In this document: piece after piece, positions 1 through 6,007 of the stretch
Position numbering within the stretch: position 1 is the stretch's first letter
Layout of the letters: every line of letters starts with the position of its first letter
From: JAIBCL01 sp031411695
GTDB lineage: Bacteria; Verrucomicrobiota; Verrucomicrobiia; Verrucomicrobiales; Verrucomicrobiaceae
Reading direction: 5' to 3'
NCBI GenBank assembly: GCA_031411695.1
Contig: JANOBO010000340.1
Location: 1 to 15,839 of the forward strand
Length of the DNA stretch: 15,839 nucleotides
Made by a program: the position numbers and the translations under genes
The notes under the pieces: generated by a model
Told to the model about the DNA's origin: nothing
Database searches by the model: none
What the model saw: only the letters and a program-made list of their open reading frames with translations

Positions 1-1
1 C

Positions 2-3000
2 ACGAACCCGTCGGTGGTGGGGATTTGGCAGGGCTCGTCCTCCGCAGGCCAGACCATCTCCGGAAACGTCGTGCATTCTCTAGCCAACACGTCGAACGCA
101 GCGATAGAGCCTGATCCGAATGCTGCAGTAAAGGTCACGGGTATCTACTTCAGCGGCAGCATCAGCGGCGCCAATGTCATCGACCGCAATTTCGTGCACA
201 GCCTCTTTCTTGATTCTAACAGCCCGTCAGCGGAGCTGAGCGGGCTGCGTTTCGAGTCGGGAGGCACCTTCACCGCACAAAACAACATGGTGCGCGTGGG
301 TCTTGATGCCAGTGGGGCCAGCACGGCCGGTGCGGCTGTTGTGATAGGCCTTTACGATGACGACAATGGCGCATCGTTCCCAAGAAACTTCATTCACAAC
401 TCTGTCTATGTAGGCGGCACGGCGACTTCCGGCGCAACCAACACCTTTGCTTACAGCAGCTCCAGCCAGTACAATTCGCGCGACATCCGAAACAATATCT
501 TCGTCAATGCCCGCAGCAACAGCGGGGGCACCGGCAAGCATTACGCAGTGACGAACGGGAGCGTCATCGCGCCGCCTCCAGGCATGACCTCGGACAACAA
601 CATCATCTACGTCACCGGCAGCGGTGGCGTGCTCGGTCTGTTCAATGGGGCAGACTACACCACCCTCGCCGCGTGGCAGGCCGGGACGGGACTAGACGCA
701 TCAAGCGCCACGGCTGATCCACGCTTTGTCAATGCGACTGGTACGTCGGCGACCGTGAATTTACATTTGCAGGCGAGTAATCCTGCTGAGGGCAGAGGTG
801 TGCTCGTCGCCGCCATCACTGGTGACTTCGACGGCCAGACGCGCGGCAGCCTGACTCCCGTGGATATCGGGGCTGATGCGGGCAACTTCACTTACGACCC
901 ACCTCCCGCCATCAGCTACCCGCTGCTCTCCAGCGGCACGACGGCCAATCGCACGCTCACCGGTTGGGCCACCATCGTGGACAACAGCGGCCCTGTCTCT
1001 GGCGGCGCGAACGCGCCAAGGCTTTACTACAAGAAGGCCACGGACGCCGATGCCTTCGTCGGCAACACTTCGGCGGCCAACGGCTGGAAATACGTCACCG
1101 GCACCGACAGCGGCGGCGGTCTGTATAGCTTTACGATTGATTACTCCATCATCCAAGGTGGCCTTGTGACCGTGGGTGAAACCATCCAGTACTTTGTCGT
1201 CGCGCAGGATGCGGCGAACAATCTTAGCTCCATCCCGGCCATCGCCACTGCCTCCGCCAATCCACCCGTGCAGAACATCAATGTCAAACCCAGGACAGGC
1301 GTGAACAGCTACAGCATCTTGGCCCCGCTCAGCGGCTCGGTGACAGTCGGCTCCGGCGGCAGCTACTCCAGCCTGAGTGGCGCGGGCGGTCTGTTCGCTG
1401 CGCTGAACGCCAGCGCACTCACCAGCCACCTCACCGTAAACATCACCGGCAACACGACCGAGGACGGCAGCGTTTTGCTCAATGCGACCAGTGCAAACGT
1501 GTTTCCCAACGACTTCGCCGTAACGATCCGGCCCAACAGCGCTACGATGCGGACGATTTCTGGCTCCGGCGCGAATGGCGTGATCCGCCTGAACGGAGCG
1601 CAGCGCGTGATCATTGATGGCAGATTCGGCGGCAGCGGGCGCTTTCTGACGATCCGCAACACGAGCACTGGTAGTTTGGCGAGCACCCTCTACTTCATCA
1701 ACGACGCGAGCAGCAACACCATACGCAATTGCGTGATCGAAGGCGGTGGGAGCGCTTACGGGGTGGTGGCTTTCCGGGAAGGCGCGGTGACGGGCAACGA
1801 CAGCAACACGGTGACCGAAAATCAAATCCGGGACCGCACCGATGTCGCAGGACTGGCTTCTTATCTAGTCACTTCAGCCGGCAGCTCGGACTGGATCGCG
1901 AACAGCGGCAACATCATCTCCAACAACGAGCTGTTCAATTTCGCGCTCTCGGGGGTGGGCGTTTTTTCAGGCAGCAACTCGTGGAGCATCACTGGAAATA
2001 CGATTTACCAGACCGCCGCTCGCACAAGCAGCCTCATTGGTATTTCGCTCATCTGCTTGGGGACGAATTTGATTCGCGGCAATATTCTGCGCGACTTGAC
2101 GACGAGCAACACCGCCCACGGCATCGTCCTTGCAGGTCAAACGGGCAACACCATGGTCGCTGGCAACCGCATCTGGAACCTGGGGAATGTATCTGGCAGC
2201 ACCAGCCTGGCCCGTGGCATCGACCTCCAGCCGGACGCAGGTCAGAGCGTGACGGTGGTGAACAACATGGTGGTGCTCGGTTCCTCGGGCACAACGGCGC
2301 AGAGTCTCACCGGCGTTTACGACCGAGGGGTGATCGGAAGCACGACCGCCATTATTTACAACACCGTGCTCCTCACCGGGAGCGGCGGCACGTTTCGAGA
2401 CACTCGGTCCTACAGCTATGGCGGCAACTCCACCGCCACGGTGAAAAACAACGTCTTCCTGAACCTGCGCACCGGCGGCAGCAACCACTTTGCCGCGAAC
2501 TTTTCGACTGCAAGCACTGGCACGCTGGAGATGGACTACAACGTCTATGCCGGAACCGGGCTGACCACCACCACGAACTTCTTTGACGCCAGCAACGGCA
2601 GCAGCAGCAGCACTCCCATCAGCTATGCGCAGTGGAAAACAAACGTCCCCAGCGATACCCACTCCAGCGCCAGCACGCCCGGTGGGAACTACACCAGCGC
2701 GATGTTCGTTGCTCCCGGCACCGCCGACCTGCACATCATCCCGGGCGGCAACGTGCTGGTGAATCGGGCTGGATTTCCGGTCGCGGGCGTGACCGCTGAT
2801 TTTGACGGTGACACCCGCAGCCCCACCGCGCCGGTGATCGGAGCGGATGAGATCCTGTTGCCCGACATCGCCGTGACGCAGACCAGCGCTCTCACCGACG
2901 GCGCAGGCAGTGTGGATTTTGGCACCGTGACACTTGGCACCAGCACTGCCAAGACCTTCACCCTCACCAATCCCGGTAGCGCCAATCTCGCCAGTCTGGC

Positions 3001-3562
3001 TATCACTGGGGGCACCAGTGAGTTCGTAGTTAGCGTGCTGAGCGGCACGACCATCCCCGTCGGTAGTGGCAGCGTGACCTTTACCGTCACATTTACCCCC
3101 AGCGCCCTGGGCTCTAGATCTGCCACGCTGCACATCGCCAGCAATGTGCTCGGCACCAAGAACCCTTTCGAAATCGCCCTGACCGGCACCGGCCTCACCG
3201 CACAGGAGAACTGGCGGCAGACATGGTTCGGCGCGACGGTCAATAGTGGCAATGCGGCGGACACATTTGACTTCGATAGAGACGGACTCGTTAACCTATT
3301 GGAATTTGGCTTCGGCTTGAATCCAACCCAGAACAGCGCTGGGCAGCTTCCATCAGGGCAGCTCATCGGCAGCAACTTCGTGATCAGCTTCAGCCAGCCC
3401 GCAGGCGTGTCCGGCATCACCTATGGAGCCGAGTGGAGCACGGCGCTGACAGGAACCTGGAATCCGATCACGGACACTGGCACACCGCCGCAACACACCT
3501 TCAGCGTTCCCACCGGCAGCAACACGAACCTGTTCGTGCGCCTGAAGGTGACGGGGCCGTGA
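2..3562 (+). CDS. Secreted parallel beta-helix protein with choice-of-anchor D module, 5' end missing
   Basis: The reading frame is open from base 2, so the N-terminus and any signal peptide lie outside the window; the GTG at 14 is only an internal codon. Residue numbers here count from that GTG. Residues ~1-290 and ~440-945 are Asn/Gly/Ser/Thr-rich repeats of the kind that build right-handed parallel beta-helices (many GN-x-I and NN-x-V turns). Both stretches end in the same cap, DFDGQTRG...IGADA (271-289) and DFDGDTRS...IGADE (929-946), so the helix module is duplicated. A beta-sandwich-like linker (~295-420) separates them. Residues ~950-1060 match choice-of-anchor D / ASPM-SPD-2-Hydin folds (DFGTVTLGTSTAKTFTLTNP). 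An EF-hand-like DFDRDGL (1086-1092) precedes a final small beta domain. No PEP-CTERM, LPXTG or terminal membrane helix is visible. It is likely extracellular or cell-surface; adhesin, polysaccharide-binding or polysaccharide-degrading roles cannot be separated here. Confidence 0.85.
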   Translation, partial: TNPSVVGIWQGSSSAGQTISGNVVHSLANTSNAAIEPDPNAAVKVTGIYFSGSISGANVIDRNFVHSLFLDSNSPSAELSGLRFESGGTFTAQNNMVRVGLDASGASTAGAAVVIGLYDDDNGASFPRNFIHNSVYVGGTATSGATNTFAYSSSSQYNSRDIRNNIFVNARSNSGGTGKHYAVTNGSVIAPPPGMTSDNNIIYVTGSGGVLGLFNGADYTTLAAWQAGTGLDASSATADPRFVNATGTSATVNLHLQASNPAEGRGVLVAAITGDFDGQTRGSLTPVDIGADAGNFTYDPPPAISYPLLSSGTTANRTLTGWATIVDNSGPVSGGANAPRLYYKKATDADAFVGNTSAANGWKYVTGTDSGGGLYSFTIDYSIIQGGLVTVGETIQYFVVAQDAANNLSSIPAIATASANPPVQNINVKPRTGVNSYSILAPLSGSVTVGSGGSYSSLSGAGGLFAALNASALTSHLTVNITGNTTEDGSVLLNATSANVFPNDFAVTIRPNSATMRTISGSGANGVIRLNGAQRVIIDGRFGGSGRFLTIRNTSTGSLASTLYFINDASSNTIRNCVIEGGGSAYGVVAFREGAVTGNDSNTVTENQIRDRTDVAGLASYLVTSAGSSDWIANSGNIISNNELFNFALSGVGVFSGSNSWSITGNTIYQTAARTSSLIGISLICLGTNLIRGNILRDLTTSNTAHGIVLAGQTGNTMVAGNRIWNLGNVSGSTSLARGIDLQPDAGQSVTVVNNMVVLGSSGTTAQSLTGVYDRGVIGSTTAIIYNTVLLTGSGGTFRDTRSYSYGGNSTATVKNNVFLNLRTGGSNHFAANFSTASTGTLEMDYNVYAGTGLTTTTNFFDASNGSSSSTPISYAQWKTNVPSDTHSSASTPGGNYTSAMFVAPGTADLHIIPGGNVLVNRAGFPVAGVTADFDGDTRSPTAPVIGADEILLPDIAVTQTSALTDGAGSVDFGTVTLGTSTAKTFTLTNPGSANLASLAITGGTSEFVVSVLSGTTIPVGSGSVTFTVTFTPSALGSRSATLHIASNVLGTKNPFEIALTGTGLTAQENWRQTWFGATVNSGNAADTFDFDRDGLVNLLEFGFGLNPTQNSAGQLPSGQLIGSNFVISFSQPAGVSGITYGAEWSTALTGTWNPITDTGTPPQHTFSVPTGSNTNLFVRLKVTGP

Positions 3563-3571
3563 TGAGGCGGA

Positions 3572-4627
3572 TCACTGTTTCTCCGTGCCCTGATAGACCT
3601 CTTCTTTCTTCCGAAAGCCATCCTTCACCACGGTGTCCATCATGTTCTCCTTCGTGACGGCGATGATGTCGAGAAGGACGGAGGGGACTTTCATCTTGCC
3701 GTTGTCGGTTTCATCGCGGGCGATGATGGGCTTTCTTTGCGCGAGCTTGACGGCGATCTCGGCGGCTTGGCTGGCGAGGAGGGTGAGAGGCTTATAGACG
3801 GTCATTGTCTGCGTGCCGTGGACGATGCGCTGGCATGCGGCGAGGTCGGCGTCCTGACCGGTGACGATGATCTTGCCGGCGAGTCCTTCCTCAATGAGTG
3901 CCTGGATCGCTCCGCCGGCGGTGCCGTCGTTGCTGGCGAGGATGGCGTCAAAGTTCTGGCCGAGCTTGGTGATGGCGGCGTTGGCGATCTTCTTTGCGTT
4001 CTCGGGTTTCCAATCCTCGGCCCAGTCCTCGTGCAGCACTTCGATTTTCCCGGAGGCGATGAGCGGCGTGATGATGTTGTCCTGGCCTTGCTTGAAGAGC
4101 TTGGCGTTGTTGTCGGTCTTGGAGCCGTAGATGCGGATGAGGCGGAGCTTGCCAGTGGTGGGGAGGCGATCCGCGATGAAGCGCGCCTGCAACTCACCGA
4201 CCTTCACGTTGTCGAACGTCATGTAGAGATCAAGCTCGCAGCCGGTGATGAGGCGGTCATACGAGAGCACGGGAATGCCGGCTTGATGCGCGAGATCGAC
4301 TGCCTTTGCCATCGCCGCGCCGTCGTGCGGGATGATGACGAGCGCATCGACCTTGTTCGTGATGAGGGATTCGACATCGCGGAGCTGGCGGGTGTCGTCG
4401 CTGTTGGCGGCGAGGACGGAAACGTCGGCGCCGAGCGCGGTGGCGCGTTTGACGAAGAGATCACGATCGCTCTGCCAGCGTTCTTCTTTGAGCGTGTCCA
4501 TCGAGAGGCCGATGAGGGGCCTGCCGCGTGCTGCGCTGCCGGGGGCTGCACCGCCGCGCGAGAGCACCAGGCCGATGACGCTGCTGAGCGCGCAGGAGAT
4601 GAGAACGAGGAGGATGCGTGGGTTCAT
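3572..4627 (-). CDS. xylF: D-xylose ABC transporter substrate-binding protein XylF
   Basis: A 351-residue periplasmic sugar-binding protein of the Periplasmic_binding_1/4 superfamily. It is recognised by closeness to E. coli XylF: LKEERWQSDRDLFVKRA (about residues 48-64), the YDRLI and MTFDNVKVGELQA segments, DNNAKLFKQGQ, the hinge-region SNDGTAGGAIQAL, GQDADLAACQRI and GTQTMTVYKPLTLLA. The N-terminus (MNPRILLVLISCALSSVIG) is a signal peptide or signal anchor. The start was placed at the ATG at 4627 because the signal sequence begins there; the frame remains open upstream to 4744 but that extension is unlike the family. It binds xylose or a similar aldose in the periplasm and would normally hand it to XylGH, yet no ATPase or permease gene lies nearby, so it must work with a distant transporter or act as a sugar sensor. 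It shares strand with the roadblock operon upstream but is 177 bp away, and it converges on the beta-helix gene. Confidence 0.93.
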   Translation of the reverse strand: MNPRILLVLISCALSSVIGLVLSRGGAAPGSAARGRPLIGLSMDTLKEERWQSDRDLFVKRATALGADVSVLAANSDDTRQLRDVESLITNKVDALVIIPHDGAAMAKAVDLAHQAGIPVLSYDRLITGCELDLYMTFDNVKVGELQARFIADRLPTTGKLRLIRIYGSKTDNNAKLFKQGQDNIITPLIASGKIEVLHEDWAEDWKPENAKKIANAAITKLGQNFDAILASNDGTAGGAIQALIEEGLAGKIIVTGQDADLAACQRIVHGTQTMTVYKPLTLLASQAAEIAVKLAQRKPIIARDETDNGKMKVPSVLLDIIAVTKENMMDTVVKDGFRKKEEVYQGTEKQ

Positions 4628-4804
4628 GAACGAGCCATGTTTTAGGCACGCGCGGGGTGCTTGGCGAGAAAAATGAACGCGCCCCTTCGGCTGCGTGACG
4701 CGGATTATCTGTCCTGCGCGGGCATCATCCGTTTTTCCGCCCACCGGGTGCCGTGCGGCGGCTTGTTCAAAAGGTCCGAATGCGCGGCACTCTGCGGTGC
4801 CCGC

Positions 4805-5320
4805 TCAATCTTCGTGACACATCATGGCGTGGGCCAGCGCGTTGTTCTCCTCCTCAGTGGCCTCGTAGGCTTCGAAGAGCACGGCACCGACCGTGGCGGG
4901 CATGGATTCGTGGAGCATCGCACTGTCTAGGCGCGGTGAATCCGGCGCGCATGGCAGCAGGCATGAGGCTAGCTTTTCCGCCGCCTCGCGCACGGCGAGC
5001 CGGAGGGTGCCGAGGGCAGGGGTGGAATCAAAGTGGAGCACGAGCAATTGTCCGCCTGCAACGAGGCGGAGGATGGAGCCGCCGCGGTCGTGGAGATTGG
5101 TGATCTCCTGGCACGAGCCGCAGTCTGCGCGCTGGCCGAGTTCATCTCCGGCACTGAAGGATGCACGGGCGAGCACGCTCCAGACGGTCAGCTTTGCCGG
5201 CGAGAGCTGCGTGGGGCCGATGTGCGCGAGGCAATCGCCGGTGTGGTCGATGAGCAGGACGTTCTGCGCACCTGGGAGGTCGAGAAGTCCGTTGAGGCAG
5301 GCATGTGCGGGTGTGTTCAT
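4805..5320 (-). CDS. Small roadblock/LC7 (MglB-like) protein
   Basis: A 171-residue protein and last gene of the three-gene operon, 40 bp after the GTPase. The N-terminal 110 residues have the roadblock/LC7 pattern: a first helix leading into GAQNVLLIDHTGDCLA (about 17-32), a central helix (SPAKLTVWSVLARASFSAG), then paired strands GGSILRLVAGGQLLVLHFD and a closing amphipathic helix (LRLAVREAAEKLAS). MglB-type roadblock proteins act as GTPase-activating partners of MglA, and the gene order supports that role; the assignment rests on fold pattern and context rather than strong identity. Oddities are a CGSC motif (67-70) and a CLLPC motif (120-124), which are not features I associate with MglB, and an acidic C-terminal tail (EATEEENNALAH). 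No strong ribosome binding site precedes the ATG at 5320, so translation may be coupled to the upstream gene. Confidence 0.72.
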   Translation of the reverse strand: MNTPAHACLNGLLDLPGAQNVLLIDHTGDCLAHIGPTQLSPAKLTVWSVLARASFSAGDELGQRADCGSCQEITNLHDRGGSILRLVAGGQLLVLHFDSTPALGTLRLAVREAAEKLASCLLPCAPDSPRLDSAMLHESMPATVGAVLFEAYEATEEENNALAHAMMCHED

Positions 5321-5360
5321 GGCTTTGGGGTTCTCTTGGGGTTGGATGAAGAAGTCAGGC

Positions 5361-6002
5361 TCAGCGCGCGGCCGTCATCATCTGCGTGGGCACGGCGCCG
5401 TTCTGCGCGGCGATTTGATTCCTGAACGCGGCGAGGACCGCCTGCGAGACGGCGTTCAACGTGGCCACCACATTGCGGCCCTTCTTTGCCTCCGCCTCAA
5501 AGCTGATGAAGCGGCGCTGGCGGTTATTCAGAAGAAACTCAAGGTATTCGACGGGCGCGGCGTTCGGCACGTCGCGCTTGTTGTACTGGAGCACGACTGG
5601 AAGCTGATCGAGCGAGGAATCGTTGAGCCGGAGGTTGGCCTCGAGGTTTTGAAAGGCCTGGATGTTCGCGCGCTGACGATCCATCTGGGAGTCAGCGACG
5701 AAGACGACGCCATCTGCCTCGCGGAGGACCAGTTGGAGGGTGGCGTTGTAAGTGATCTGGCCTGGAACGGTGTAGAGATGGAAGGTGGTGCGGTAGCCAG
5801 GAATGGCCGGGGTTTCAACCGAGAGAAAATCGAAGAACAGAGTGCGGTCGGCGGCGGTGGACAGCGAGATGAGGTCGCTGCGGCTGCCGGGGTCGAGCTT
5901 GGCGTGGAGCTGGGCGATGTTTGTGGTCTTCCCGCAGAGGGGGGTGCCGCAGTACACGATCTTGAAACTCACGCTCCTCTCATCATGGCGGACGGTGGGC
6001 AT
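5361..6002 (-). CDS. mglA: MglA-family small Ras-like GTPase
   Basis: A 213-residue cytoplasmic GTPase close in sequence to Myxococcus MglA (195 residues). Visible motifs are: P-loop GTPLCGKTTN (19-28); SLSTAADRTLFFDFL (47-61) with Arg53; the G3 region HLYTVPGQ (75-82) with Thr78 and Gln82, in which the usual DxxG is replaced as in MglA; VVFVADSQ (99-106); G4 YNKRDVPNA (140-148); and a G5 position in SFEAEAKKG (167-175). Arg53, Thr78 and Gln82 sit at the same numbers as in Myxococcus MglA, where they are implicated in hydrolysis and switching. The third P-loop position (residue 21) is Pro where Myxococcus MglA, as I recall it, has Gly. The C-terminus carries an extra ~20 residues (NQIAAQNGAVPTQMMTAAR). 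The gene begins 5 bp after the stop of the large roadblock protein and is followed by a small roadblock gene, so the three probably form one switch module. In other bacteria MglA sets cell polarity and motility; the role here is unknown. Confidence 0.93.
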   Translation of the reverse strand: MPTVRHDERSVSFKIVYCGTPLCGKTTNIAQLHAKLDPGSRSDLISLSTAADRTLFFDFLSVETPAIPGYRTTFHLYTVPGQITYNATLQLVLREADGVVFVADSQMDRQRANIQAFQNLEANLRLNDSSLDQLPVVLQYNKRDVPNAAPVEYLEFLLNNRQRRFISFEAEAKKGRNVVATLNAVSQAVLAAFRNQIAAQNGAVPTQMMTAAR

Positions 6003-6007
6003 GGAGT

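Noticed and set aside
761..3133. Long minus-strand frames (761-1825, 1967-3133) opposite the beta-helix gene
   Set aside because: Mirror frames in GC-rich repetitive DNA; their translations have no domain character, whereas the plus-strand frame has clear beta-helix and choice-of-anchor modules.
3180..3562. PEP-CTERM or similar sorting signal at the end of the beta-helix protein
   Set aside because: The last residues form a beta domain ending in LFVRLKVTGP, with no hydrophobic helix or basic tail.
3737..4645. Plus-strand frame of 302 codons opposite xylF
   Set aside because: XylF is unmistakable on the minus strand; the opposite frame is Asp/Glu/Gly/Val-rich as expected for an antisense shadow.
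4787..4802. Small hairpin GGCAC-N6-GTGCC just after the small roadblock gene as a terminator
   Set aside because: The stem is only 5 bp and no T run follows on the minus strand; not enough to call a terminator.
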